Shown here: positions 23,427 through 35,400 of the stretch, piece after piece
Layout: the number at the start of each line of letters is the position of its first letter
How positions within the stretch are numbered: the first letter of the stretch is position 1
The notes under the pieces: generated by a model
The model's input: only the letters and a program-made list of their open reading frames with translations
What the model was told of the DNA's origin: nothing
Database searches by the model: none
Program-made: the position numbers and the translations under genes
From: Chitinophaga sp.
Lineage (GTDB): Bacteria; Bacteroidota; Bacteroidia; Chitinophagales; Chitinophagaceae
DNA length: 64,000 nucleotides
NCBI RefSeq assembly: GCF_019236475.1
Contig: NZ_JAFAIX010000013.1
Location: forward strand, 682,001-746,000
Direction of reading: 5' to 3'

Positions 23427-24860
23427 TTAATTCCAGCCACCACCTAATGCTTGGTAAATATTCACCATTGCATTCAGTTGTTGCTTTTTCGTTTCGATTA
23501 ATTCAAATTTGGATTCAAGGGCATCTCGCTGCGTCAGTAACACCTCCATATAGTCTGCCCTAGCGGATTTAAACAGATCATTGGAAATGGCAATCGACTG
23601 TGTGAGGGCATCCACCTGTTTCGATTTCAGGTCGTAGCTTTTTTCCAAGTTGCTGATTTTCGCCAACTGGTTAGCTACTTCCATATATGCGTTCAGGATA
23701 GTACGCTCATAGTTGTATGCCGCCTGTATTTGCTTCGCATTGGCATTGTAATAGGTTGCCTTGATCGCATTCTTATTCACGAGTGGCGCTACTAGTTCCC
23801 CTGCAAGTCCATACAGCAATGACTCTGGTGTACGAAGCAGATAAGATGGATTAAATGCCTGGTAACCTACGGCAGCAGAAATTCCAAAAGAAGGATAGAA
23901 CTGCGCCTTGGCCACTTTTATATCCAATTGAGCCGCCGACAATGCCAGTTCCGCCTGTTTGATATCTGGGCGATTGGCCAACAGTTGAGAAGGAATACCC
24001 GCATGCACAGGCGCTGGCAACAGTTCCTCAAAACTATGGTCATTCCTGACAATAGGCTGTGGATATCTACCTAACAGAAAATTGATTCTGTTCTCCGTTT
24101 CGGTAATTTGCTGCTTAATATCGTATTGTAAACTTTGTGTTTTCAGTACTTCCGCTTCAAATTTTCGTACGGCCAGCTCCGTTACCCTGGTGGCTTCCTT
24201 TTGCAATTTTACAATCACCAAGGCATCATGCAGGATTTGCATGTTTTTATTGACGATCTCCAACTGATTATCCAAGGCCAGTAATTCGTAATAGGAATTA
24301 GCCACTTCCGCTACCAGGTTGGTGACAACGAAGTTCTTGCCTTCCACCGTAGCCAGATAACGCGTAACAGCCGCCTTCTTAGCGTTGTGTAGCTTATGCC
24401 AGAGATCCACTTCCCATGTAGCGTATACGCCTAACAGATAGTCCGGCAATGGGTCCGGCATTTCTTTCCCTGGCTTGATCTCTGTGTTCGCCTCTACTGC
24501 GCCCGCGCTAGTATATCGGGCTACCTTATCCAATCCTACCGCCCCTTTCACACCCACAAAAGGTAAATACTCCCCCTTCCGAGCCCTGATCTCATTCCTG
24601 GAAATCTCTATTTCTTGGAGCGTGATATTCAGTTCCTGGTTATTCTTCAAAGCGGTGTCAATCAAGGATACCAGGTTGGGATCCGTAAAGTATTCCTTCC
24701 ATTTTACCTGGGCCGTGTTGATGGTATCACGTGCATCTGTGTAACCATCCGGCACATGATTGTTGGCTGTCTTCCCTGTCAACTCCGGTACCTTACAGGC
24801 GCCATAGCTCAATGAGAGACAGACAAAGCATATATATTTATTTACTCTTTTTAACATCAC
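23427..24860 (-). CDS. TolC/NodT-type outer-membrane efflux lipoprotein
   Basis: A 477-residue protein with a lipobox-like LSYGAC (Cys22). Two OEP repeats follow, with the long helices typical of the family; the second begins near IPSQLLANRPDIKQAELALS, a standard marker. It would form the trimeric outer-membrane channel of the adjacent RND pump. It is the last gene of a three-gene operon, starting 6 bases after the pump stop. Confidence 0.93.
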   Translation of the reverse strand: MMLKRVNKYICFVCLSLSYGACKVPELTGKTANNHVPDGYTDARDTINTAQVKWKEYFTDPNLVSLIDTALKNNQELNITLQEIEISRNEIRARKGEYLPFVGVKGAVGLDKVARYTSAGAVEANTEIKPGKEMPDPLPDYLLGVYATWEVDLWHKLHNAKKAAVTRYLATVEGKNFVVTNLVAEVANSYYELLALDNQLEIVNKNMQILHDALVIVKLQKEATRVTELAVRKFEAEVLKTQSLQYDIKQQITETENRINFLLGRYPQPIVRNDHSFEELLPAPVHAGIPSQLLANRPDIKQAELALSAAQLDIKVAKAQFYPSFGISAAVGYQAFNPSYLLRTPESLLYGLAGELVAPLVNKNAIKATYYNANAKQIQAAYNYERTILNAYMEVANQLAKISNLEKSYDLKSKQVDALTQSIAISNDLFKSARADYMEVLLTQRDALESKFELIETKKQQLNAMVNIYQALGGGWN

Positions 24861-24866
24861 AATCAG

Positions 24867-27800
24867 TTATTGTTCTTCAATAATAAGGATCTTCCTTTCC
24901 GTCAGTGGTTTTTCATCTTCATCCTTGATCAGCTTACGTTTGGCAGCGATACTACCGAAGATGAAATATAATCCAGGAATGAGGATTACCCCGAAAATGG
25001 TTCCCATCAACATACCGCCTAAAGAGGCCGCACCGATAGTACGGTTCCCGATAGCACCAGGACCTGTAGCAAAAACCAGCGGAACCAATCCGGCAATAAA
25101 TGCCAAGGATGTCATCAAAATCGGGCGGAACCTCGTTTTGGCGCCTTCTAACGCCGCCTCTAATACGGGAACGCCTGAACGATGTTTTTGTGCCGCAAAC
25201 TCCACAATCAGTACGGCATTCTTACCCAACAAACCAACCAACATAATCAATCCCACCTGTGCATAAATATCATTGGATAGGCCCATGATTTTTAATAACA
25301 AGAACGATCCGAATACGCCGGCAGGAAGAGAGAGAACTACCGCCAACGGCAATACGAAACTTTCATACTGCGCAGCGAGGATCAGGTATACGAAGAATAA
25401 TACGATCAGGAAGATGTACAGCGCTTCATTACCACGACCAGATTCATCCTTGGAAAGACCTTCCCAGTCGATACCGTAACCATTCGGCAATGTTTTGGCG
25501 GCCACTTCTTGAATCACCTTAATCGCTTCACCACTACTATAGCCTGCTGAAGGTTCCCCTCTAATCGCAGATGAATTGTACATATTATACCTCGTGATCT
25601 CATTCAGACCATGTGATTTTTTAATACTCATGAACGCAGAATAAGGCACCATTTCATCCCGGTTATTCTTCACATACAGGTTCATCAGATCTTCTGGTAA
25701 TCTTCTGTACTCAGGAGCTGCCTGTACATATACTTTGAGGAAGTTACCAAAGCGGATAAATCCAAGTTCATAGGTACTACCGATCAAGATGGAAAGGTTA
25801 TCCATTGCTTTACCAATAGATACCCCTTTCTGCATGGCTGCCTGGTTGTCGATCTGCAACTCATATTGCGGATAGTTGGCACTATAGAAAGTGAACAACC
25901 CTGACAACTCTTTACGTTTCCGCAGCGCTGCCATGAACTCATCATTCACTTTCTCCATTTCCTTATAGTCGTCGCTATTGGTTTTATCCAACAGACGCAG
26001 CGCAAAACCGCCGGCAGCACCATATCCAGGTACGGCTGGTGGACCGAAAAATTCAATGGTAGCACCGGGGATATCCTTACATTTTTCTTCCAGTTCAGCA
26101 ATGATCTGGTTGACATTATGTTTACGTTCTGACCAGTTTTTCAGGTTGATGATACAAGTACCGGCATTGGAACCACGACCTTCTGTCAACACCTCATAAC
26201 CTGCCAACGCGGATACCGACTGGATTCCTTCCACGTGTTCTGCAATGTTCTGTACTTTTCTCGCCATGTCATTGGTGCGTTCCAGCGTAGAACCTGGAGG
26301 CGTTTGGATGATAGCATAGATCATACCTTGGTCTTCACTAGGAATAAAACCAGAAGGCAATGATTTACTAATACCGAAAATGCTGACAGCAAAAGCGATG
26401 AGGATACCGAAAGTGATCACTCTACGGTTTACTATTTTCTCCATCAGGCTGGTATACCTGCCCGTGAGTTTTTCAAACCCTCTGTTGAATGCATCCAGGA
26501 ACATTTTCACAGGCGTTTTTTTCTTCGGTTGCCCATGATTGTTTTTTAGCAGGATAGCGCAGAGTACAGGCGTCAACGTGAGTGCCACGATACCAGACAA
26601 CACGATGGAAGTAGCCATGGTAATAGCGAACTGTCGGTAGAAAATACCTACAGGACCAGACATGAATGCCACTGGAATGAATACTGCTGTCATTACAAAT
26701 GTGATTGCTACGATGGCGCCGCTGATCTCATGCAATACCTGCTTGGTAGCCGCATATGGCGAAAGGTGTTCTTCTTCCATCTTCGCATGGACCGCCTCAA
26801 TTACCACGATCGCATTATCCACCACAATACCGATTGCCAGTACCAACGCAAACAATGTGATCAGGTTGATGGTGAGTCCGAATACCTGCATGAAGAAGAA
26901 CGCGCCGATGAGCGACACCGGTACTGCTAGTGTAGGAATCAGCGTAGAGCGCCAGTCGCCCAGGAATATGAAAACCACAATAGCCACGAGTACAAAGGCT
27001 TCGCAGAGCGTATGGATTACTTTTTCAATGGAGGCATCCAGGAAGCTGGATACATCGTAACTGATTTCGTAATCCATGCCTGGAGGGAAGGATTTTTTCA
27101 TTTCCTCCAATTGGGATTTTACTTCCTTGATAACATCATTCGCGTTACTACCATAGGTTTGTTTCAGCACGATCGCCGCCGAAGGATGTCCATTCAGGTT
27201 GGAGTAGATATCATAGAATTCACTACCCAGTTCCACATCTGCCACATCTTTCAATCGCAGGAGTTCACCGTTGGCATTAGCGCGGATGATTACATCTTTG
27301 TATTGTTCCGGCTGATTATAACGTCCTTGGTAGGTGAGTACATATTCCAGTGCTTCGGAGCGTTTACCATCGCTTCTACCGAGACGACCGGGAGACCCGA
27401 TTACGCTTTGGCTGCCGAGGGCTGCCATCACTTCGTCTGTGGATACGTTGTAAGCCCGCATCCTGTCTGGCTTTAGCCAGATACGCATCGCATACTGCCG
27501 GCTACCCAGGATCTGAGCATTCCCGATCCCTTTCACCCTACTCAGTTCGCGGAGGATATTCACATTGGCGTAGTTATACAGGAAATTTTCATCTGCATGT
27601 GGGTCTTTACTGTATACGTTCACATACATCAGCATGTTGGGTTGCAGGATGTTTACCACAATCCCTTCACGCTGTACCAGTTCTGGTAGCCTGTTAGTAA
27701 CTTGTTCAATGCGGTTCTTTACGTTTACCACCGCTTGGTTCGGATCTGTTCCCAGATCGAAAACTACTTGAATATTGGCCTCGCCCGCACTGGTTGCATC

Positions 27801-28040
27801 GGAGGTCATGTACTTCATACCGGGTACACCGTTTACCGCTTTTTCCAAAGGTATCAGTACGGACTTCACCAATACATCCGCACTCGCGCCCGGATAAGCC
27901 ACACTCACGATCACCCTGGGAGGGGCGATGGACGGGAACTGTGAGGTGGGGAGTGTATTTATGGCCAGGAAGCCCATGAAGATAATGACAAGTGATATCA
28001 CTATCGCAAAGACTGGCCGCTTCATGAAAATATTAAACAT
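24867..28040 (-). CDS. RND multidrug efflux pump, HAE1/AcrB type
   Basis: A 1057-residue inner-membrane pump, the usual length for AcrB. It starts MFNIFMKRPVFAIVISLVII (TM1). The proton-relay Asp pair lies in TM4 (LVLAIGIVVDNAIVVIEA). GPVGIFYRQFAITMA and the second-half repeat NDIYAQVGLIMLVGLLGKNA are also present. It exports hydrophobic drugs or metabolites using the proton gradient. The operon order adaptor-pump-channel is standard. No regulator gene is adjacent. Confidence 0.95.
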   Translation of the reverse strand: MFNIFMKRPVFAIVISLVIIFMGFLAINTLPTSQFPSIAPPRVIVSVAYPGASADVLVKSVLIPLEKAVNGVPGMKYMTSDATSAGEANIQVVFDLGTDPNQAVVNVKNRIEQVTNRLPELVQREGIVVNILQPNMLMYVNVYSKDPHADENFLYNYANVNILRELSRVKGIGNAQILGSRQYAMRIWLKPDRMRAYNVSTDEVMAALGSQSVIGSPGRLGRSDGKRSEALEYVLTYQGRYNQPEQYKDVIIRANANGELLRLKDVADVELGSEFYDIYSNLNGHPSAAIVLKQTYGSNANDVIKEVKSQLEEMKKSFPPGMDYEISYDVSSFLDASIEKVIHTLCEAFVLVAIVVFIFLGDWRSTLIPTLAVPVSLIGAFFFMQVFGLTINLITLFALVLAIGIVVDNAIVVIEAVHAKMEEEHLSPYAATKQVLHEISGAIVAITFVMTAVFIPVAFMSGPVGIFYRQFAITMATSIVLSGIVALTLTPVLCAILLKNNHGQPKKKTPVKMFLDAFNRGFEKLTGRYTSLMEKIVNRRVITFGILIAFAVSIFGISKSLPSGFIPSEDQGMIYAIIQTPPGSTLERTNDMARKVQNIAEHVEGIQSVSALAGYEVLTEGRGSNAGTCIINLKNWSERKHNVNQIIAELEEKCKDIPGATIEFFGPPAVPGYGAAGGFALRLLDKTNSDDYKEMEKVNDEFMAALRKRKELSGLFTFYSANYPQYELQIDNQAAMQKGVSIGKAMDNLSILIGSTYELGFIRFGNFLKVYVQAAPEYRRLPEDLMNLYVKNNRDEMVPYSAFMSIKKSHGLNEITRYNMYNSSAIRGEPSAGYSSGEAIKVIQEVAAKTLPNGYGIDWEGLSKDESGRGNEALYIFLIVLFFVYLILAAQYESFVLPLAVVLSLPAGVFGSFLLLKIMGLSNDIYAQVGLIMLVGLLGKNAVLIVEFAAQKHRSGVPVLEAALEGAKTRFRPILMTSLAFIAGLVPLVFATGPGAIGNRTIGAASLGGMLMGTIFGVILIPGLYFIFGSIAAKRKLIKDEDEKPLTERKILIIEEQ

Positions 28041-28065
28041 TTCTCTTGCTTTTTGGATGGTTACA

Positions 28066-29151
28066 TTATTCCGTTGGTAACGTTAAGTGAGCGATTACCT
28101 GTTTCGGGTTCTCATAGTCGAAGGCTATTTTATCCTTGTCCTTCACTTTACGCAACCCTTCCAGCAAGATTTTATCATTTTCAGTCAGACCGTCTTTTAC
28201 CACATAGAGATCCGTTATTTCCGCTTCGATAGTAATAGGTTTCATGGTCACCACATTATCTTTTCCTACCACGAATACATATTTTTTATCCATTACTTCC
28301 ATAGTGGCTTTCTGTGGAATGATGAGCGCACCTTTCATGTGCACCGGCATAAGAATGCTACCGGTTTCTCCATGTCGGAGGAGTTTATCCGGGTTAGGGA
28401 AATTGGCCCTGAAGGCGATATTTCCTGTTTCATTATTGAATTCCCCTTCTATTGTTTCTACTACGCCTGGATATCCGAATACCTGTTTATTGGCCATTAG
28501 CAGGTTTACTTTCAGTGGTTCTTTTGATTTCAGGTTTTCTTTGTAGTCGAGGTACTCAGGTTCTGAAACGTTGAAGTAAACCCACATGTGGCTGTTATCG
28601 GATAAGGTGGTCAGTAGGTCGCCGTCTCCAACAAGGCTCCCTTGTTTCATGCGGAGGCGGTCGATGATACCGTCGAAAGGAGCGCGGATATCAGTGAATC
28701 CGAGATGCACTTTGGCGAGGGATTGTTCTGCTTTTGCTTTCTGCAATTTGGCATTGGCAAGGGCCAATTCATTGGCAGAAACTACGTTTTTGTCGGCCAG
28801 GACTTTTGTATTCTGCATTTCAATTTCGGCCGCTTTGGTTTCAGCTTCTGCTTTTTGCAGTTCGGCTTCATACAATCGAGGCATGATCTTGAAGAGGAGC
28901 TGTCCTGCTTTTACAGGTTGTCCTTCATCCACGGCCACGCTCTCCAGGTACCCTTTTTCCTGCGCCCGTAATTCGATATTACGGATGGAGCGGATCTGGC
29001 ATACGTACTCTTTAGTGATAACGGTATCCATTTTCAATGGACTGGTAACAAGAAACTTAGTGGTTTCCTCTTTTTCTTCTCCTTTTGAGGAGGTACAGCC
29101 TGTATGACACACAACGGCATACAAGCCCATAAGCATGATGATTCTTTTCAT
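28066..29151 (-). CDS. RND periplasmic adaptor (membrane fusion lipoprotein)
   Basis: A 361-residue adaptor with a signal ending in CHTGC (lipidated Cys19). A barrel-sandwich hybrid domain (RAQEKGYLESVAVDEGQPVKAGQLLF) encloses an alpha-hairpin (about 90-145), followed by beta-barrel and membrane-proximal domains (GAPFDG-like RAPFDGIIDR). It links the pump to the channel. First gene of the operon, 25 bases before the pump. Confidence 0.94.
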   Translation of the reverse strand: MKRIIMLMGLYAVVCHTGCTSSKGEEKEETTKFLVTSPLKMDTVITKEYVCQIRSIRNIELRAQEKGYLESVAVDEGQPVKAGQLLFKIMPRLYEAELQKAEAETKAAEIEMQNTKVLADKNVVSANELALANAKLQKAKAEQSLAKVHLGFTDIRAPFDGIIDRLRMKQGSLVGDGDLLTTLSDNSHMWVYFNVSEPEYLDYKENLKSKEPLKVNLLMANKQVFGYPGVVETIEGEFNNETGNIAFRANFPNPDKLLRHGETGSILMPVHMKGALIIPQKATMEVMDKKYVFVVGKDNVVTMKPITIEAEITDLYVVKDGLTENDKILLEGLRKVKDKDKIAFDYENPKQVIAHLTLPTE

Positions 29152-29331
29152 AAAGTATTATGATTATTGCAGGTTGGCTATCGCAACGCTTTTAATGGAC
29201 ACATGACTTCCTTGACCCCATAGCAGTGCTATGCAGGCAATTGAATATAGCTAGTAAGTATCAGTGAATATGGGTAAACGGAGACTGGATAGGCAGGATA
29301 GTGGCCTATTCTCAGCTAAAGCGGATAGGTA

Positions 29332-29739
29332 TCAAATTCTGAAAACATGATGGAGGACACATTTGTCAATGGTTCCATAGGATGGTTGATGGTGGGCTAA
29401 TTCCAAGTTGGCAAGACATGGAGGACCACATGCCCATTCATGGGCATAAAAACAGGAAATAAGCATATATCCTGTCTCTAATTGTTTCCTGGCGAATAAC
29501 GAATCGCCTTCATCTTCGACTTCCGTAGCTTTAATCCTGTCGCGCAGTGTTCCTTTCCTGGATAGTGGCACTTTACCCTGCAGGGCGAAGCTGCTTCTGA
29601 CAACATTCGATTCCTCCTGCAATGTAGCCCTGGATATCCTGATGGCAGGCTTACCTACCCCGCTTTCATGTGCGTGACAGTAGCCTACCAAGAAAAGGAA
29701 ACACAGTGATAGGAAATATCTTAGTATTATTCTCATCAT
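29332..29739 (-). CDS. Exported protein of unknown function
   Basis: A 135-residue protein beginning MMRIILRYFLSLCFLFLVGY, a clear signal peptide, cleaved near CHAHES. The rest is polar, with four Cys in the C-terminal half (ISCFY, WACGPPC, KCVLHH) and several His. I do not recognise it. It lies upstream of the efflux operon on the same strand, but a 180-base gap separates them. The start could also be the second Met. Confidence 0.5.
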   Translation of the reverse strand: MMRIILRYFLSLCFLFLVGYCHAHESGVGKPAIRISRATLQEESNVVRSSFALQGKVPLSRKGTLRDRIKATEVEDEGDSLFARKQLETGYMLISCFYAHEWACGPPCLANLELAHHQPSYGTIDKCVLHHVFRI

Positions 29740-30004
29740 CAGGGCCCAAAAATAATATCAAAACCTATAAGTACACCTACCCGGGTATTAAAATTCCTTT
29801 AATATTAGGAATTGGGTATCAACGATTTTATTAATACTTTATTGTGCATGCTGGCAGATAATCATCCATTGAATATTCTATGAAGCCAGTGGAACCGCGT
29901 CTTACATCTATTTTATTATACATATATTTCATCAAAAATAAAGTAAGCAAAGTAGAGCAGGCTAACAAAGTAGTAGCCAATTTGATTTGGAGAACCTCAC
30001 ATAA

Positions 30005-30970
30005 TTAATGCTCCGCACGCTGCTTAACCACCTGTAAAATATTATTCTGAATATCTTTCATAATCCAGCGTGCCCACCAACTGGCGTAAAAATTAAATGT
30101 TGTAGATAGCTTGAAATGGCTAGAGAGATGCAATCTACACGTGTTTGCATCCAGTTGTTCTAATTCATAAACCCCATTCAGCACATCAAAATAATCCCCT
30201 CCTACTACCACGTGTTCATCCATCGTGGTGGATGGAATCTCATAAGGATTTGCACGGATATCAAAAGTCATCTTACGTTGATGGCTATACTCCGTTACGG
30301 TTTCATGAAAGATGAGTCCTCCAGTGAAAATCGCTTCTCGATAGGCCCCTACCCCTTCATAATTTAACTCAGCCCTTAGCGGACGAGGGAATCCCAAGAA
30401 TTGCGTTAGCCACCCTTTATCCTGTTGGGCTTTGATTTCTTTTACACGAGTAACCTGCTGCCAGACGGCCGCTTTAGGCGCTTTGATATCGATATACGTA
30501 TAGGCTTCATAGGTACCTGGAATGACAGCAATCAACTTTTCAAGGGGGGATATTACCAATGGCAGCAATACAATCACCGATACAAAAATATTTTCATCTC
30601 TTTTTTGGTCCCGCAGTTTGAAATAACCCGCTACCAGCCCTCCAATGGAAGAAAGCAGCAAAAATACCGGCATAATCATCAGCCAACATGCCCAACCTTC
30701 TATTGCCAGGCCCAACGTGAACAAGAAAAAGATGATTATCGGTATCCATGGCACAAAAAAGCGGTAACTCCAACTTTTTACTTTCTTTACACTGGATAAA
30801 TATATCATCAACGCCCCTACGCCAAAAGGAATGCCTACAAGGAAAGCAATCGTCATCACACTAAACAGGGCAGCCCAGGAGTCGAGGCCGAAGCAGTACC
30901 GCATGATGAGGGCAAAGGCAACCGGAATACCAATGATTTTTATAGCACGGATTAGATCTGTTTTGTTCAT
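30005..30970 (-). CDS. Membrane protein with C-terminal SRPBCC domain
   Basis: A 321-residue protein from MNKTDLIRAIKIIG; an upstream in-frame Met (31036) gives an unlikely Pro-rich extension. Residues 5-165 contain about five hydrophobic segments. The remainder resembles a polyketide cyclase/START-like fold (TYIDIKAPKAAVWQQV ... CRLHLSSHFKLSTTFNFY). The function is not known. It lies 105 bases downstream of the SusD gene on the same strand. The gap 29740-30004 shows no gene. Confidence 0.7.
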   Translation of the reverse strand: MNKTDLIRAIKIIGIPVAFALIMRYCFGLDSWAALFSVMTIAFLVGIPFGVGALMIYLSSVKKVKSWSYRFFVPWIPIIIFFLFTLGLAIEGWACWLMIMPVFLLLSSIGGLVAGYFKLRDQKRDENIFVSVIVLLPLVISPLEKLIAVIPGTYEAYTYIDIKAPKAAVWQQVTRVKEIKAQQDKGWLTQFLGFPRPLRAELNYEGVGAYREAIFTGGLIFHETVTEYSHQRKMTFDIRANPYEIPSTTMDEHVVVGGDYFDVLNGVYELEQLDANTCRLHLSSHFKLSTTFNFYASWWARWIMKDIQNNILQVVKQRAEH

Positions 30971-31075
30971 AGAGGGAAATATAGGCAAAGGAAAGGTGGA
31001 AGATACACAAATAAAATGGGGAACACCTGGCGGCATTCCCCTTCGTTGTTTTCAACAGTTGGCTTTTGTATGAAG

Positions 31076-32473
31076 TTATTTGGAGTTTTGTGTGAGTCTT
31101 CCTTCTCCATAGGCAATAGCCGTTTGCGAGAAAGGAATTATCCAAAGATGCGATTCTGGCGAAATGGAATAGTTAGTACCATATTCGGTTTTGGTAAGAG
31201 TTGCCTTGTACTTCGGATCGTTGTTAAAACGGCGGTAATCCAAGTACCATCCGCCATAGCCACGGTATTCACAACGCATTTCTCTACGAATAAGCGCAAT
31301 CGCATCCGCCTCTGTAGTGGCAGTTACCGGAGTATAGAATTCTTTAATGATACGTTTCACACGCACTTGATTCAATACATCCATTGATTCGCTGATTTTT
31401 CCCGCGCGGGCAAGGCACTCTGCTTTATAGTAATACATCTCCGGTGTGCGGATGCCGCCTACATTGGCATCATCAAATCGACGATAAGATAAGATCACCT
31501 CACCACCAATAGTTCTTGCCGCGAAATTGATTTTCAGACGGGCATCTCCCCTGTCATACTGCGTTGAGTCTGCCGCTTTGATCAGGCTGATGTAGAACCC
31601 TTGCATCTGGGCCATCTGACCACCGTAATTGAAGATGTAGTTTTCAGGATTCTTGAATTCGTATTTTGGTACATTGATAGAAGGACTGGTACCATCTGCC
31701 AGGGCTTTATTATCGTAATAATACTGCACATAGTCAAACAGTTGACTGTTTATTGCCAGGGCTTTATCTGCCATCGCTTCCGCCTGTGTAAAATCCCGCT
31801 GGAACATGTAAACCCTGGAGAGCAAGGCATATGCCGTTCCTTTACCAGGAAACATAGGATTAATACCCATATCTGGAAGCACCGGAATAGCTGCATTGAG
31901 TTCACTGATAATGAAGTTATATACCGATTTCACGGAAGATTGTGTCAGCTTCTGTTCCATGTCATCACTGGTATTGATAATAACGCCAGGATCAGTGGGT
32001 GCCGTTGCCGGATCGTATGTCTTGGCATAACTACTTACCAGATAAAAATATTGAATAGCACGCATCACCTTTGCCTGTGCAATCAATTGCGCTTTTATTT
32101 CAGGCGTTCCAGTGGTAGCAGTTGGAAGGTGGTTGATAATTACGTTATAATTAAAAATCCCGCTATAAGACCAGTTGTAGCCCATATCCGTCTGCAGATA
32201 TTGCATACGATCCTGGGATTCCTGCCATAGGTAATTAATATTACTCAGATTGGTACTAAGAATCTGGCTTTGCATAAAACCCCACTCATTCGCAATATTC
32301 GACTGATTGGACATATCCACTATATGAGAATTCTTGGTCTCCATTAAGGCCTTGTAATCCTCCAATGTTTGAGGAATTTTCTGCCCTCTAGGTACAATAT
32401 CCAGGTATTTCTTACAGCTAGAAGCCCCTGTCAGCGTAGCTCCGCACAATATGATATAAAATAACTTTTTCAT
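31076..32473 (-). CDS. SusD/RagB family surface lipoprotein
   Basis: A 465-residue lipoprotein with lipobox TGASSC (Cys20). It has the SusD helical tetratricopeptide-like body (QAEAMADKALAIN) and the C-terminal SPESHLWIIPFSQTAI region. It caps the SusC partner 24 bases upstream and captures a substrate at the surface. The locus has no degradative enzyme next to it, so glycan, peptide or siderophore are all possible substrates. Confidence 0.9.
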   Translation of the reverse strand: MKKLFYIILCGATLTGASSCKKYLDIVPRGQKIPQTLEDYKALMETKNSHIVDMSNQSNIANEWGFMQSQILSTNLSNINYLWQESQDRMQYLQTDMGYNWSYSGIFNYNVIINHLPTATTGTPEIKAQLIAQAKVMRAIQYFYLVSSYAKTYDPATAPTDPGVIINTSDDMEQKLTQSSVKSVYNFIISELNAAIPVLPDMGINPMFPGKGTAYALLSRVYMFQRDFTQAEAMADKALAINSQLFDYVQYYYDNKALADGTSPSINVPKYEFKNPENYIFNYGGQMAQMQGFYISLIKAADSTQYDRGDARLKINFAARTIGGEVILSYRRFDDANVGGIRTPEMYYYKAECLARAGKISESMDVLNQVRVKRIIKEFYTPVTATTEADAIALIRREMRCEYRGYGGWYLDYRRFNNDPKYKATLTKTEYGTNYSISPESHLWIIPFSQTAIAYGEGRLTQNSK

Positions 32474-32496
32474 TTGGAATTCTTTTCTGCCAGTGA

Positions 32497-35400
32497 TTAA
32501 AGTGAAAGATTAACACCGAAATTGTAGGTCGGCATCATTGGTAATCCGCGCATAGCTGCTGAACCAATCATTCCGCCTGTTTCAGGATCGATGCCCTGAT
32601 TATTGAATCCGATGTAGAACAGGTTATCTGCCTGGAATCTGATCCTTGCCGCAGCTACTTTCATACGCTTCAGCAGATCTTTAGGCAGATTATAAGTCAA
32701 TGCTATATTTCTGGCCTTGATATAAGAGGCATTCATGACGGTTTTATCAGAGTTAATCCAGTAGTCGTTTCTGTAATTATTACCAGTCTTATCATAATCG
32801 AATACCAGTCTTGGAATATCTGTTACCAACTCATCACCTGGTTTTTTCCATGCATTGCTCAACCCTTCACGAAATGCATAGGTAGGAAAGGCGCCGTTCA
32901 TATAAGGTACATCGTACTTCATAACATGTCCTGCATTGTACACAAACATCACAGACAACTGGAATTGTTTATAACTGACATTATTGATAAGCGCGCCAGT
33001 GTATAAAGGCATGTACGATCCCATGCTATGTACCACACCAGTAGATGTTACCAGTTTGTCTGTTGGTTTGCCATCTGCACCAATGATCATGGGTTCTCCC
33101 TTATTGTTCAGCCCTGCATAATTATAGGCATAGAGGGTGTAATATGAATTACCTTGTACTGGATAATTGGAGGAAGGCAACAGTTCTGAAGCCATTTTCG
33201 CCTGGTAATCCACACGGGTAACTGTATTCTTGTTGTAAGCATTGTTGACAGTAATATCCCATTTCACATTTCTACTAGTCACGATCGGTGTGCGCAGGGA
33301 TAATTCCACACCATTGTTTCTCATCGCCCCGTTATTCACATATGCAGAACTAAAGCCCAATGCAGGGTCAATTGTCTTACTAGACAACAGATCTGAACTG
33401 TTTCTTACATAATAATCAAGACTACCGGTCAGTTTATCATTCAGGACGGCAAAATCAGCACCCACATTAACGGTAGCCGTTTTTTCCCAGCGCAAGTTTG
33501 GATTGGGAGGCGTACCAATATCTCCAGTCAGATTTCCTGTGAGTATACTTACGCCGTAAGAAGCCACCATGAATGGTCCGGCATTCTTAGCAACGTTACC
33601 ATTAATACCATAGGAACCACGCAGTTTCAACATATCCAACCAGTTGATATCAGACATAAAATGCTCCTTACTGATAATCCAGCTAGCACCAGCAGACCAT
33701 AACGGACGATATTGGAATTTTGGATTAGTACCGAATAAGTTGGACAAATCATAACGCATACTTCCAGATACCATGTACTTGTCATTATACGTATACGAAG
33801 CATTTCCATAGAAGGAAACATAACGGTTAATTGCCTCGGAATACCTTATCAGATCAGTGATAGAAGAACGGACACTATTCAACCCAGTCATACCGAGTGC
33901 AAGATCTGCCGCATTCACTGGCATATATTTCATCGTCAGCGGATCATATCCATATACGGAATAGAAATCTCTGTTCACTTTGGATTCACGGGTTTCAGAG
34001 CCCAGCAAACCTACGAGTTCATGTTTCTTGTTAAATGTATGGTTGAAATTCAACTGCTGACGGAAAGTAAATGCACGCTGATTATAAATAGTGGAACGGA
34101 AAGCGTTGCCCACTGGCAGTTTATAGATGGTATTACCTTTGGTATCCAATGCAGAGAAGGAATTGAACAGATTACGCATGTAGCGGGAATCCTGATCCAG
34201 CACCTCTTCTGTTTTATCATAATTGCGTTCATATTGGAACATCACATCATAATTCAGCCATTTTGTGATTTTGGCGTTCAATTTCGCATAGCCTCTAGTC
34301 TGTAATCCTCTGTCTACAATCTGGTTATAACGGATTTCTTGGGCCGGATTTCTTTCTACAGAAAACAGACCGTACTTGGTATAGGTTGCTCTGTCTATTG
34401 CCGATAGTTTGGATCTCAGGAAAGTAACGTTGCCATTCTGATCCAACATAGATTCAAATGGGAGTTGCTGATTAAGATAGCTACTACCAGTTGCTAAATC
34501 CATACTTCCATCTGGGCCGGAACCATCGTTGTAATTCATATAAATACCCACATCTGCCTTCAACCATTTGGAAATCTCCGTGGTATTACGAACGGTCACG
34601 CCCACATATTTGCTGTTATTGGTTTTATCATATCCCTGATCGTTGCGGAAAGTGGCAGAGAAATTGAAAATATTGGCAGCACTGGCTTTACCTACAGACA
34701 GGTTATATTGTTGATTGGACCTAGGTCGAACCAGCTTATCCAATACCTGTTGATTGTATACATTGATGCCACGTAACTTATTCAGTCCTTCATCCGCCTG
34801 GGCACGGGTAATCTTACCTTCGGCTACCTGCAACAGTAAGTCCAGCGCAGGGTTCACCACACCGGCAGCATCCCTTAATCGGGCAGCTTCGGTCAATGGC
34901 GCAGTTTTGAATGCAGGATCATTATCATAATACTGTGTCAGTACATCAATGATTTCGTTGGAGTTGGCTCTTTTTTGATACGCGAGATTCCATTTCGGTG
35001 TAACAGCATAATCTGCACTGAAACTAAGCTGGGTTTTTCCAGGTTTCGCTTTCTTCGTGGTGATCACGATAACGCCGTTAGCCGCTCTGGCGCCGTATAT
35101 AGAAGCAGCGGCAGCATCTTTCAGTACCGTAATCGTTTCTATATCTTCCGGGTTGATATTCGGCATATCATCCGACAATCTACCATAGGCATCTACATAA
35201 GAGTTCTCTACGGGGAAACCATCAATCACATACAGTGGATTTTTGGTAGCATTGAAAGTAGATGTTCCTCTTACAACAATATTTCCTTTATAGGTCATTA
35301 CACCTGGCAGATTTCCTTCCAATACTTGGGAAAGGCTACTGATACGGCGTTTATCGAGATCTGCTGATTTAACGGAAGCAAATGAACCGGTGGCGCGTTC